Assembly: GCA_022447545.1 (NCBI GenBank)
Contig: JAKVBI010000008.1
Location: forward strand, 1 to 33,417
Length of the DNA stretch: 33,417 bases
Direction: 5' to 3'
Source of the DNA: Myxococcota bacterium
GTDB taxonomy: Bacteria > Myxococcota_A > UBA9160 > SMWR01
Both the position numbers and the translations under genes were made by a program. Below are positions 1 through 9,200 of this stretch, piece after piece; positions within the stretch are counted from its first letter, which is position 1; each line of letters opens with the position of its first letter. The notes under the pieces were generated by a model. It had not been told where the DNA came from. It was given only the letters and a program-made list of their open reading frames with translations, and did no database searches.

Positions 1-260
1 ATGCGAACCCACAGAACGCGGTTCTCTATTTCGGCATTGAGATATCGGGTTTGAAGATCGATGCGGGCCAAAGAGCTCCTCCATCGGCGCTTTACGCTGT
101 TTGCGACTCGCACGCGCACACCGGCCGGCGAGGACGAGCATGCACCTGTCTGGCTCGAACAGCCGGGCAATCTTATCAATTTCCCCGGGAGCAATTGCCC
201 TAGAATACCTGTGAACCAGCTTACCGAGCGGCATTACAGCCCAAGACGCCAGGAGAAAAC

Positions 261-725
261 GTGAGCTTACGATGCCTGACCCATACGGGACTCTGCGTCT
301 CGGACCTGGAGCGTTCCGTGGCCTTCTACCGCGATGTCCTTGGATTCGAGGAGCTGGGGCGCCTCGCACCAGACGCGGAGACGACGAGCCACCTGCTCGG
401 AATTCCAGACGTTGATTTACGAGCCGTGTACCTGGAAAACGACGGTTGGCGCCTCGAACTGCTCCACTACGAGTCTCCAGGACACGTCGGATCTTCAGAA
501 GCGAGACCCATGAACGGACTGGGCCTGACCCACCTGTCGTTCCGAGTCGACGACCTGGACGAAGTGATTCAAAAGCTCGAGAAAGCCGGGGGGCGGGTAC
601 TCGAGCAAAACGTCGTCAAAATCCGGGGTGGCCAATTTCGCGCATTGTTTGCGCTCGACCCCGATGGAACCCGCCTCGAACTCATCGACGTGCCCGGCGA
701 CCCCCGGGCCATGCCAGGAAGCTGA
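261..725 (+). CDS. VOC (glyoxalase/bleomycin resistance fold) protein, metal-binding type
   Basis: A 154-residue vicinal-oxygen-chelate protein made of two beta-alpha-beta-beta-beta modules (about residues 5-70 and 88-145). The expected metal ligands of this fold are in place: H8 in LTHTGLCV, E66 in WRLELLHY, H91 in THLSFRV and E140 in GTRLELID. A working divalent-metal enzyme of the glyoxalase I, epimerase or extradiol dioxygenase type is therefore likely, but the substrate cannot be read from sequence. The GTG start at 261 is chosen because AGGAG lies at 251-255, six bases upstream. The gene opens a four-gene plus-strand group containing an extradiol dioxygenase, so a role in aromatic or lactone chemistry is inferred from context. 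Confidence 0.85.
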   Translation: MSLRCLTHTGLCVSDLERSVAFYRDVLGFEELGRLAPDAETTSHLLGIPDVDLRAVYLENDGWRLELLHYESPGHVGSSEARPMNGLGLTHLSFRVDDLDEVIQKLEKAGGRVLEQNVVKIRGGQFRALFALDPDGTRLELIDVPGDPRAMPGS

Positions 726-764
726 CCCCAAAATACTGGCACCTTCCGGCGCTTCTGCGCCCCA

Positions 765-1997
765 ATGAATTTGCTTCCCAAGGAGAATGCAGTTTTGCAG
801 AGTTCGACCCAAAGCACGCCCTATACGATCATTTCCTCCGACACCCACGCCGGAGCGAGCATTCAGGTCTACCGAGAATACCTCGACAACGAGCACCAGA
901 AACTCTTCGACGAGTGGCGTGGCAGTTACAAGAACCCCCAACGCAAACACATCGGCAGCAAGAAGCACAAGAACTGGGACGACGAAGAGCGCATTCGCGA
1001 CATGGATGCCGAGGGCGTCGTGGGTGAAATCATCTTCCCCAACACCGTGCCACCCTTCTTCAGAACCAGCGTACTGATCTGCGGAAACCCCAGCGACGCC
1101 GACTACCCGTTGCGTTTGCAGGGGATCCGCGCCCACAACCGTTGGCTCGCCGATTGGTGCTCCGAGCACCCCGATCGCAGGGCCGGTATTGGCCTCGTCT
1201 ATCTGAACGACATCGACGACGCCATCGAAGACGTGAAATGGATCGCCGATCACGGCCTTCGCGGTGGCATTCTTCTGCCGCACGTCCCCGAACCCCACAT
1301 CGAACCCCTGTACTCTCGCGCCTATGATCGGCTGTGGGAGGTGTGTCAGGACCTCGAGGTCGTCGTCAACCAACACGGCGGTACCGGGCCACCCGAATAC
1401 GGGGCCCACCCGGCCTCTCTGCCGATTCGACTGGTGGAAACCCCCTTCTTCTCCACGCGCTCGTTCACGCACCTGATCCTGGGCAGCGTCTTCGAGCGCT
1501 TCCCAAAGCTCCGCTACATCCTCACCGAAGCCGGCTGCGCATGGGTGCCGGGAATGCTCGACTCCCTCGACCAACGCTGGCAGATGATCCGCTCGGGCAA
1601 CGTGGGTGAGTTCGAGTTCCCCGAGGGCGTCGTCCCCCCGGAACCTCCCAGCTTCTACGCAAAGCGCAACTGCTGGTACGGGGCGAGCTTCCCGTCGCCG
1701 CGCGAAATTCGCGACCGCGACGTGGTCGGTGTCGACCGGATTCTGTGGGGCAGCGACTACCCCCACTACGAGGGAACCTTTCCCTACACGCGTCAGTCCC
1801 TGCGGCGCACATTCCACGACGTGGATCCAACCGAGGTCCGCGCCATGCTCGGCGAGAACGCAGCGCACCTCTACGACTTCGACCTCGAGCGGCTCTCTGC
1901 CCTCGCACAAAATGTGGGTCCGCGTCCAGAAGAGGTCGCAGTCCCACTCAGCCCCGAAGAAATGCCAACGGATTCCATGAGCGGAGCCTTCCGCTGA
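765..1997 (+). CDS. Amidohydrolase-2 family metal-dependent hydrolase or decarboxylase
   Basis: A 410-residue TIM-barrel protein of the amidohydrolase-2 family (PF04909 type; relatives include ACMSD, LigW, LigY and gamma-resorcylate decarboxylase). Candidate metal and catalytic residues are D26-T-H28 on strand 1 (SSDTHAG), H204 (VNQHGG) and D331 (WGSDYPHYEG). The usual second strand-1 histidine is absent, as in a common subfamily. Members catalyse decarboxylation or hydrolytic C-C cleavage of aromatic or ring-cleaved acids. Directly downstream is an extradiol dioxygenase, so this enzyme may process the ring-cleavage product; that is inference. Start choice is uncertain. ATG 765 has no ribosome site, whereas TTG at 795 has AAGGAG (780-785) nine bases before it and would give about 400 residues, still including the DTH motif. 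Confidence 0.85.
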   Translation: MNLLPKENAVLQSSTQSTPYTIISSDTHAGASIQVYREYLDNEHQKLFDEWRGSYKNPQRKHIGSKKHKNWDDEERIRDMDAEGVVGEIIFPNTVPPFFRTSVLICGNPSDADYPLRLQGIRAHNRWLADWCSEHPDRRAGIGLVYLNDIDDAIEDVKWIADHGLRGGILLPHVPEPHIEPLYSRAYDRLWEVCQDLEVVVNQHGGTGPPEYGAHPASLPIRLVETPFFSTRSFTHLILGSVFERFPKLRYILTEAGCAWVPGMLDSLDQRWQMIRSGNVGEFEFPEGVVPPEPPSFYAKRNCWYGASFPSPREIRDRDVVGVDRILWGSDYPHYEGTFPYTRQSLRRTFHDVDPTEVRAMLGENAAHLYDFDLERLSALAQNVGPRPEEVAVPLSPEEMPTDSMSGAFR

Positions 1998-2043
1998 CCC
2001 CACCGGGAGACCTGTCCGAGACAAACCTCTTCAAGGAGACACC

Positions 2044-3012
2044 ATGCAATCGGAAAAACTCCCGCTCATGGGGCTCGGATACGTTGGCATCGGTGCGCCG
2101 GACCCCGAAACCTGGCACAGCTTCGCGACCGACGTATGCGGACTGATGCCGGCGCCCATTCCTCCCGTCCAATCCGCAACGGCTCCACTCCTTCCGAAGC
2201 CGAACAGCGACGGAAGTGGCGATGATGGCAGCCTCTTCTTCAAGATGGATGACCGTCAGTGGCGTCTCGCCATCCACCCGGCGGAAACCCCAGGCATGCA
2301 GTACTTCGGATTGGAGCTCGCCACGCTGAGAGCCGTCGACCAGGCGCTGGAGACACTTGCTTCCAACGGGGTCGAGGCTCGCCCGGGAACTCCCGAAGAG
2401 TGTCGCGCGCGAGGCGTTCAGGCCATGGCCGTCACGCAGGATCCCATCGGCTCACGGGTGGAATTGTTCGCTTCACCCATTCGAGACAAGGGCTTCGTCT
2501 CACCTCATGGTGTGGAGTTCAAGACCGGGCCCCTCGGCATGGGGCACGTATTCCTGATGGCGCCCGACATTCCCGTCACCCTCGACTTCTACATGCGAAT
2601 CCTGGGTTTCGAACGCACCGACTACATGAACTTTGCCCCGGGATCCTCGGTCCAGTTTCTGCGCTGCACGCCCCGTCACCACAGCGTGGGCCTGCTGTGC
2701 GTCGGACCCGCCAGAGGACTCCAGCACATGATGTTCGAAGTCACCAGCATCGACGAGGTCGGGCTCACCCTCGACCGAGCCATGGCAGCGGGTGTAAAGA
2801 TCACGACATCCCTGGGCCGACACCGCAACGACGGAACCTTCTCGTTCTACATGGAGGGACCCGGGGGATTCGACATCGAGATCGGCTGCCACGGGGTTCT
2901 GATCGACGAAAACTGGGTGGAGCACGAGTTCGCCGGCGACGGCGACGACTGGGGACACCACGGACTCGGGGGGGAATCCATGGTGCGCGACGTCAACCTC
3001 CAGGAGGACTGA
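2044..3012 (+). CDS. Extradiol catechol dioxygenase, BphC/HsaC type (two-module VOC)
   Basis: A 322-residue type I extradiol dioxygenase with a degenerate N-terminal VOC module (about 8-145) and a catalytic C-terminal module (about 163-285). The iron triad H168 (MGHVFL), H228 (LQHMMFEV) and E279 (GFDIEIG) matches the 2-His-1-carboxylate set of BphC. The catalytic second shell is also present: H212/H213 (TPRHHSVGL), N262-D263 and Y269 within SLGRHRNDGTFSFY. The expected reaction is O2-dependent meta-cleavage of a catechol, possibly bicyclic or steroid-derived. ATG 2044 has AAGGAG at 2033-2038. It lies 46 bases after the amidohydrolase and 4 bases before the next VOC gene, so one transcript is likely. 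The acidic C-terminal tail beyond residue 290 is an unassigned extension. Confidence 0.9.
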   Translation: MQSEKLPLMGLGYVGIGAPDPETWHSFATDVCGLMPAPIPPVQSATAPLLPKPNSDGSGDDGSLFFKMDDRQWRLAIHPAETPGMQYFGLELATLRAVDQALETLASNGVEARPGTPEECRARGVQAMAVTQDPIGSRVELFASPIRDKGFVSPHGVEFKTGPLGMGHVFLMAPDIPVTLDFYMRILGFERTDYMNFAPGSSVQFLRCTPRHHSVGLLCVGPARGLQHMMFEVTSIDEVGLTLDRAMAAGVKITTSLGRHRNDGTFSFYMEGPGGFDIEIGCHGVLIDENWVEHEFAGDGDDWGHHGLGGESMVRDVNLQED

Positions 3013-3016
3013 ATCC

Positions 3017-3421
3017 ATGCCCGTCGAAGTTGCCAAGCCGGGAATCGACATCGGAATCGTGAGCGCAGAGGGCGAGCCGTTGGTCGCCTTCTACCGAGAT
3101 GCTCTGGGGTTCTCCCCCTTGGATCCACTGGTGATGCCGGGGATCGGGACCATCTACCGCCTCCAGTGCGGTGAGAGCCTGCTCCGCATCCTACAACCCG
3201 AGACCCCACCCTCGGGAAATGCTGCAGACGGCGGACTCGATGGGCGACCGGGCTATCGCTACATGGGGCTCGAGGTCACCGACGTACGGGCCTCGGCGGA
3301 CATCGTGGAGGCCGCCGGGGGCAGCGTCGTTCTGGGCCCCTTGGAGCCTCGACCTGGCCGATTGGTTTGCCAGGTCCGCGACCCCGATGGAAACCTGATC
3401 GAACTCGCCCAGGGAGGCTGA
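3017..3421 (+). CDS. Short VOC protein lacking the metal-ligand histidines
   Basis: A 134-residue single-domain VOC protein with the fold signature FYRDALGF near residue 25 and DPDGNLIEL near 122-130. Only the last acidic ligand (E129) is retained. The first histidine position is D11 and the third is Y82 (YRYMGLEV), so metal binding as in gene 261-725 is doubtful. It may be a binding or accessory protein, or an enzyme working without metal. It starts 4 bases after the extradiol dioxygenase stop, and AGGAGG at 3002-3007 overlaps the end of that gene, which implies translational coupling. It is the last gene of the operon and is convergent with the carotenoid oxygenase gene 45 bases away. Confidence 0.8.
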   Translation: MPVEVAKPGIDIGIVSAEGEPLVAFYRDALGFSPLDPLVMPGIGTIYRLQCGESLLRILQPETPPSGNAADGGLDGRPGYRYMGLEVTDVRASADIVEAAGGSVVLGPLEPRPGRLVCQVRDPDGNLIELAQGG

Positions 3422-3466
3422 TCGCCGCGCCGGCGCCCGACCTCCCTCCCTTCGCAGCCCCGCCCG

Positions 3467-4834
3467 CTAGGCCTCGTCGGGAATCCAACTCCCGTGGAAC
3501 CCCATGGGCACTCGATGGGGAATGTGGATGATCGCCAGAGGGTCGGCTTCCATGCGCGTGGCGTCGAGGATCACCAAATCACTCCGGTCGCGATCCGGCC
3601 GGTAGACGAAGCTCAGCAGCCATCCCTCATCTTCGGCATCCGCACCGGGACACTGGGCGAAAACCGGCTCGCCGGCCTGCTCGCCGTCGCCGAACTCGTG
3701 GGTCCGACACTCCCCGGTGCTGAGGTCGTATTTGTAGAACCCAGACCCCATCTGCTCGCCATCCGCCAGCCCGACCACATAGCCGTAGCGGTTCTGCAGA
3801 CCGACCCGTCCATCGTGCACGCGCGGGAACTCGCAGGCGCGATCGTCGAGAACCTCTTCGCTCACGCTACCCGCATCGCTGTCGATCACCCAGCGAACCA
3901 GGGTGGGCGGGGTGCCGGTTCCGTCGGTGGGGTCGAGAGAAATCCGCTTGGTGTGGCAGACGTCCATGACGATGCGGCTTCCATCTTCGTAGGCGTTCAT
4001 TGGATGGAAGACGTAGCAGGGGTCGATCTCGTACCAGACGACGTCCTCACTGGAACCATCTCGTGGCATGACGCCCAGGCGCGCCCCGTAGTCGTCACTC
4101 CATCGGATGGGCATGCCCCCCTCGGCCATGGCCGCGAGATCGAAGACCATGGGGAGATCCATGAACACCACGTGGTTCCGAGTCACCCCCCAGTCGTGCA
4201 TCATGGTGGCACCCTTCACCTCGATCTCTTCCGTCTGCACCAACACACCGTCACGTGAGACGCGGTGGTAGGTCAGATAGGGGGGGATCGCCCCGTAGGC
4301 GAAGAACAGGAGCTCTCCGGTTTCCGGGCAGATCCGGGGATGCGCGGTCATTGCCGTCTTCAACTTCCCCGCATAATCGTGAGCTCCCACGGTCTCGAGA
4401 TCTCCTGTCACTTCGAAGGGCAGAGAACCTTCTTCGAGGGCGAGGATTCGGCCGTTGTGGCGGATCACATGGGTGTTGGCACAGGACAGTGTGAGATCCA
4501 ATGTACCGTCGGGTCGGATGCGCGATGCCTCGGGGTTGTCGAGCAACGGCGTACGCACATAGCGGTTGCGATACCAGTTCGCTTTCCCGTCCCGCAATTC
4601 CACCCCGTGAATCATGCCGTTGCCGAGAAACCAGTGGGGCGACCACCCCGTCTTCGGGTTCGACCCGTTACGAAAGAAACGGCCGCAAAGCTCAGGAGGG
4701 ATCGAACCGGTCACTTCCAGCTCGGTTTCCGTCCACTCCTCGAAGACGGGAGCGAAATTCCCCTTCAGGTGAAAGGGCAAATCCTCCTGGGAAGAGTCGG
4801 CCTCGGAATGCGGTGTGGTCGTAGGCTGCGTCAT
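3467..4834 (-). CDS. Carotenoid oxygenase family protein (RPE65/CCD fold)
   Basis: A 455-residue non-haem iron oxygenase of the carotenoid cleavage dioxygenase / lignostilbene dioxygenase superfamily. The four iron histidines are H165 (TAHPRI), H213 (MMHDWGV), H277 (VFHPMNA) and H447 (GFHGSW). Second-shell acids fit E135 or E134 (LALEEG), E335 (CEFPRV) and E389 (GEPVF). The N-terminal RFFRNGSNP signature is present. Members cleave a C=C bond in apocarotenoids or stilbenoids with O2. In lignostilbene enzymes a lysine occurs in the LAL-K-E segment; here it is glutamate, which favours a non-phenolic polyene substrate, though weakly. The start is ATG at 4834 with AGGAAG seven bases upstream on the minus strand; a longer open frame to 5092 lacks support. 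It is divergent from the NTF2-like gene at 5053. Confidence 0.9.
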   Translation of the reverse strand: MTQPTTTPHSEADSSQEDLPFHLKGNFAPVFEEWTETELEVTGSIPPELCGRFFRNGSNPKTGWSPHWFLGNGMIHGVELRDGKANWYRNRYVRTPLLDNPEASRIRPDGTLDLTLSCANTHVIRHNGRILALEEGSLPFEVTGDLETVGAHDYAGKLKTAMTAHPRICPETGELLFFAYGAIPPYLTYHRVSRDGVLVQTEEIEVKGATMMHDWGVTRNHVVFMDLPMVFDLAAMAEGGMPIRWSDDYGARLGVMPRDGSSEDVVWYEIDPCYVFHPMNAYEDGSRIVMDVCHTKRISLDPTDGTGTPPTLVRWVIDSDAGSVSEEVLDDRACEFPRVHDGRVGLQNRYGYVVGLADGEQMGSGFYKYDLSTGECRTHEFGDGEQAGEPVFAQCPGADAEDEGWLLSFVYRPDRDRSDLVILDATRMEADPLAIIHIPHRVPMGFHGSWIPDEA

Positions 4835-4948
4835 GGTGGTGCTTCCTCTGATTGGCGGTTCCGCGCAACGAATCCGGTTGTCAGCATATCCGATGTTCGA
4901 GCCCCCATCCGACGACCTCACGCCTTTTCGGCTCACATCGTCGTACTC

Positions 4949-4987
4949 GGAGTCAGACTCCTGAAAAGTCACGATGCGTAGGCATCG
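4949..4987. promoter_or_regulatory. Two adjacent dyads in a divergent intergenic region (operator candidates)
   Basis: The 218-base gap between the carotenoid oxygenase start (4834, minus) and the NTF2-like gene (5053, plus) holds two perfect dyads. One is GGAGTC-A-GACTCC at 4949-4961. The other is CGATGC-GTAG-GCATCG at 4972-4987. They may be binding sites for a dimeric repressor controlling both genes, or the second may be a leader hairpin of the plus-strand gene. No convincing -35/-10 pair was found near them, and no regulator gene is in the window. Confidence 0.35.
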
Positions 4988-5052
4988 GGAAACCTCCCGA
5001 GGGCCGGCTCCAGATACACTGCACCCTCGACGCCCAAGGGAGAACACAAAGC

Positions 5053-5697
5053 ATGACGACAGAAAACGAGAGCCTCCGCGAGGAATTGGCATCTCTGAAA
5101 AAACAGGTCAGAGAACTCGAAGACCGGGAGGCCGTTCGGCAATTGACCGCCGAATACATGCAGGCCATGCATGATGCACGCTGGGAAGACGCGGTGGCCT
5201 GTTTCTCCGAACAAGCGAGCTACGACCACGGCCTCCTGGGCGAGCTCCGCGGAAAACAGGATCTGCGTCACTTCTATACCCAGTTCATGCCCGCCTTCGA
5301 AGAAGCCGGGGGCTGGGCCTTCGATCTCCTGGCCGACCCCGTGATCCAGGTAGATGGGGACCGCGCCCACGGACGGTGGTTCCTTCTAACGCTCCTGATC
5401 GACCCCGACACGCAGGAGGCCGCCTGGAGCATGGCGACTCTCGAGTACGAATACGCCCGGGAGGCCGAGGGTTGGAAGTTCTTCCGCAACCGTTGCATCC
5501 ACGAGCACATGCTCGCCCCCTACGACGCGGGCTGGGGAGCCGCCGGGGGGAGCCGCCTGCCCGACGCCGCAATTCAGAATCCCGACGCCCACTTCGAAAC
5601 GCTGCGGCGCCAAGGTGGAAAGCAACGGCCAGGCACCCTCTCCCGGTCAATCCGAGGCTGGACGGTCCCCACCCTCGAGCCCGAACCCACCAGCTGA
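5053..5697 (+). CDS. NTF2/SnoaL-like domain protein with N-terminal coiled coil
   Basis: A 214-residue protein. Residues 4-30 form a charged heptad-like helix (ENESLREELASLKKQVRELE). A SnoaL-like cone fold follows from about residue 23 to 160 (DREAVRQLTAEYMQAMHDAR, then the DPVIQVDGDRAHGRWFLL strand region). The C-terminal 50 residues look flexible. Such folds act as small-molecule isomerases, cyclases or dehydratases, or simply as binding proteins; the function here is unknown. ATG 5053 is chosen because the recognisable domain starts soon after and AGGGAG lies at 5037-5042, a rather long spacing. It is divergent from the carotenoid oxygenase gene, suggesting a shared control region, and convergent with the next gene 20 bases away. 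Confidence 0.8.
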   Translation: MTTENESLREELASLKKQVRELEDREAVRQLTAEYMQAMHDARWEDAVACFSEQASYDHGLLGELRGKQDLRHFYTQFMPAFEEAGGWAFDLLADPVIQVDGDRAHGRWFLLTLLIDPDTQEAAWSMATLEYEYAREAEGWKFFRNRCIHEHMLAPYDAGWGAAGGSRLPDAAIQNPDAHFETLRRQGGKQRPGTLSRSIRGWTVPTLEPEPTS

Positions 5698-5717
5698 CCC
5701 TTCGCAGCCCTCGACGG

Positions 5718-6125
5718 TCAGACGAGCAGTTGCTGATGCAGATAGTGCGAGTCGATGTACTCGCGCACGGCATGGATCAAACCGTCCCGAACTTCGAATA
5801 CCAGACAGTGATCGGTCTCGTAGCGCTGACCGTCCAGTCCAACGGCTCGGTGTCGCATCTCCACGACGACGCTCTCACCGGCAGCGACCACGTTCGTGTT
5901 CTCGAGGTCGTAGCTCTCGACTCCCGTTGTGAACAAGCCCTTGTCCACGGCGAAGTACTCGTCGAAGATCGCCTTTCGGCCCTGGAAGAAACCGGGCCAG
6001 GGCAATGAAGGCGGCGTCGTCCATGTCGCGTCCTCGGCAAAAGCCGCGTACGCGAGGGCCCGGTCACCCACACGAATGGACTCGAGATAGGCGAGTACCC
6101 GGTCTCGATTCTCCTCGGTTCCCAC
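5718..6125 (-). CDS. NTF2/SnoaL-like domain protein
   Basis: A 135-residue single-domain protein of the SnoaL/NTF2-like superfamily. It has helices at 5-30 (NRDRVLAYLESIRVGDRALA), the typical EDATWTTP turn, a WPGFFQGRKAIFDEYF segment, and the closing strands ETDHCLVFEVRDGLIHAVREY. This matches the ketosteroid-isomerase-like proteins that accompany polyketide, terpenoid and xenobiotic genes. The specific reaction is unknown. The GTG at 6125 is preferred over an upstream ATG because AGGAGG lies eight bases before it on the minus strand. The upstream neighbour on the same strand is the large heparinase-like gene, ending 137 bases away, so co-transcription is possible. Confidence 0.82.
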   Translation of the reverse strand: MGTEENRDRVLAYLESIRVGDRALAYAAFAEDATWTTPPSLPWPGFFQGRKAIFDEYFAVDKGLFTTGVESYDLENTNVVAAGESVVVEMRHRAVGLDGQRYETDHCLVFEVRDGLIHAVREYIDSHYLHQQLLV

Positions 6126-6262
6126 GTCGTCTTCCTCCTCAGTCTTCACACCACCCGAACGAGGGTCCATCACGGAACAAGCTCGTCCTTGGCCAACACC
6201 CTGAAACCAATCTCGGTCGTCGGGTTAGACCCCTTTCCCGTGTAGCCGTAACTCGAGACCCC

Positions 6263-9200
6263 CTACGACTCACGGCCACCCGTTCCTCCACACATCCCCA
6301 GCGCACCGGCGTTGAAGAGGTCGCGGACCTCGCCGTCGTTCAGGGCGCGGTCGAAGACGGCAACGTCGCGGATCGTTCCCCGAAAGGCGCGAGTGCTCGG
6401 CTCCCTCCCCGCTCGTTCAACCTCGCGTCCCAGGCGTAGGGGTGCCTTCGGGAAATGGCGAATGTCTCTCCCGCCGGCGTCGCGATCCTGGAAGTACCGA
6501 GCGGCGTTCTCGTAGTCGACCCTCACATCGAGGTTGTGTCCATTGGAAAGGGAACGCTCGAGATCCCAGCGAACCACCACGTGAGTCCAGCGACCTGACG
6601 CGAGCAGGTCGGAAGCCGGAACTGCCGCGCGGACTTTTTTTCCGGCGTCATAATTCCAAAGGAACTCGACTTCTCCGGCTTCGTTTCGGCGAAGCCAGAA
6701 GGGCACCCCCCCGGTGTCCACCAGCGTGTAGGCAACATCCTCCTCGAGTGCAGCTGCGGGCTCGAGCCAGAGAGACAGGGTGCCCTGGCGACTCGAAGGC
6801 GCGAACGCGTCCACGTCGACCCGGGCCGCGTCGCCATCCAACTCGAAACCGGCTCGCTGGCCCCCTTGCGCAAAGCGCGCACCTTCGACCAGCCGGGCAG
6901 TCGGACCTCCCCCCCACTCCCGGCCGCTGCCGTCTCCCGGCCACCAGGCCACCAGGCCATCGGGTCTGGGAACGCAGGCCAAGCGACAACTCCGAGTCTC
7001 CACGCGGCATTCCGAACAGCCGAGTTCACCGGCCGTGAACCCAAAGTCTCGACAGACGAGGGGTCCGGATCGTTCTCCGTCGCAGGTTTCACCGTAGGCG
7101 GATTCCACCCGACCATTGCCACAGAAGGCGGGCACCCCCACCTCCCACTGGCAACGGGAGTTGCAAACTCGGCAGTCGGTCTTTCCGTAGACACACGCCT
7201 CGGTCACGTAATTGGAATCGTCGCAAGCCTCTCCCGCCTGGACCACGCCATCCCCGCAATACTCAGCGAGAAATTTCGGTGGCCCACCTTCACCCGCAAC
7301 GACGTCGAGAGTTTCCCCGGCCCGCCGTTCGACTGCGAAGAAGGGGGTGTTGCTGACGAGGGGCCCCAGGCGCATTGCCTCCATTCGCTCCGAGAAGCCC
7401 AACCAGATTTCATGGCCCGGAGCCAGCTCGTAACGCAGAACCGCCGCATCGGGTGCATCGAGCAGCAGGGAGAAGCGATCCACCAGGGAGCGACTATCGG
7501 GATTGGGCGCGTGTGGAGCCAGCACGCTGCTGGTATGGATCACCTGGCCGGCGCTCAAGTCGCCGTCTTGACGCTGCCAGATCCGGTAGCGCGAGCTGTT
7601 CTGCAACGTGCGACCCACCACGCCTCGGCTGTCATCGCGCCCTACGTAGTCGACGGTCGCAGGCCGGGGAGGCGAGCCATCGGGCAGCTCGGGAAAGAGG
7701 ACCAACAGGTCCCTCGCCGGGTTGCTCCATTGCATCAGGTAGAAGAGCCCCCAGATGTCCGCCACCGGAACGGTCGTGAAAGTCGTGTTGAACCAGTTGG
7801 GACCCGATGCTCCGTAGATGGCCCCGGTGTTCCACGCAGGTCCGACGGCAGCGTGAGCGATCCGACCCCTCACCTCCAGTCGGTCGTGGATCCACAGGAA
7901 CCGATCCTTCACGAAGAAGATCCAGCGCACGAGGTCGGCTGGTTGAGCGAGATAATTCGGAATCCGCACTCGTGCGAGGGTCGCAAGTTCGGCGTCTTCG
8001 AAGACCTCCAACTCGGCGCGGACATCGCGATAGGGAGAACGACCCCCGTCTCCCTTCAAACAGTTGCGCTCGCTGGGAATCTGCACCTGGAAGACATTGT
8101 GAAATTTCGGGCTCGTCAGCAGGTAGGGGGGGGTCGAGAGCAGCACGCTGCCCGCTTGGGTGAGCAGGCTGATGCCGCCCATGTCACAGTGTGCGTGACC
8201 TCGAACCGGCGACACTTCGACCAGCGCGAAAAGAGCCTCGCGGTCGGCGCCGCTGCGCAGGATCAGCTTGTCCCAGGTCAATTCATCGGTGACCCCCCAC
8301 TGTGTCTCGGCCTGCTGCGACGCTCCTTCCGCGACCCAGATCGCATGGGTACGCGTTGCCACACTGCTCAGCGTGGGTTCCACCGGTTCGATGGATTCAT
8401 CAGCGTCGAAATAGGCCCGCATGAGATCCAACACCGCCGTTCCCCGGATGTTGCCCCACTGTTTCATCTCCTCACCACGCGGCTGCATCCAGCGAAACAT
8501 CCGATGGGCCAACCAGCGCCATCGTCCATCGCGTCGCTCTCTCGCGTATTTCTCGAGCAGTGCAACCCAGAGCCCCGGTCTGACATTGAGCCCCGTGCCC
8601 TGTCCGACGGCGGGCGCAATCCCCAGGGGAGCGATCCACTGGAAATGACGCTCCAGAAGAGCCGTAAAACCCGGATCGCGGTACAGATCGCTGCGCTGAT
8701 TTGCATCGACCCAGCGCACCAGATTCCCCAGGGTCATGACACCGTAGTGGCTGGAGTTGGGCTGGAACTCGCGCTGTGGGAACCAGGCCTGCCAAATGGC
8801 ATCGGTATAGGCCCTTCGCTCCTCAGTCCCCGGAGTGTCCGGATATCGGGCGGAGAACACAGCGTAGTTCGATGCCACCCTCACCGATCGCGCGATGGCC
8901 CCGTACTCATACCCCCTCGTGGCATAGATGGCCCGCACGCGGGCCTCGATGCCCGTCACATGGTCACGAAGCAGGGTGCGATCGCCTTCGCCGAGTTCCG
9001 GGCTGTCGCGGAGCAACCGGTCGGTCTCCAGGGCGAGTTCTAGAGTTTGATTGGTGGGGGGATGCCCGGATTCGCCTGTGCTCGAAGAATCTCCGAGATG
9101 GTAGGCGGCACTCCCCCGTAGCAGTTTCATCGCCCAATCCAGATGCTCGCGTGCGCGAACGGGGTCGGTTTCGCGGTAGACCCGGTAGAAGAACGCCTCG

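Noticed and set aside
61-264. 67-residue open frame before the first VOC gene
   Set aside because: No recognisable sequence or ribosome site, and it runs into the supported GTG start at 261. The first 260 bases show nothing else that I can support.
495-2024. 509-residue minus-strand open frame opposite the VOC and amidohydrolase genes
   Set aside because: It is antisense to two recognised genes with conserved motifs and has no known domain. Long antisense frames are expected at this GC content.
6866-9043. 725-residue plus-strand open frame opposite the heparinase-like gene
   Set aside because: The minus strand has signal peptide, domain motifs and Cys repeats; the plus frame shows none and no ribosome site.
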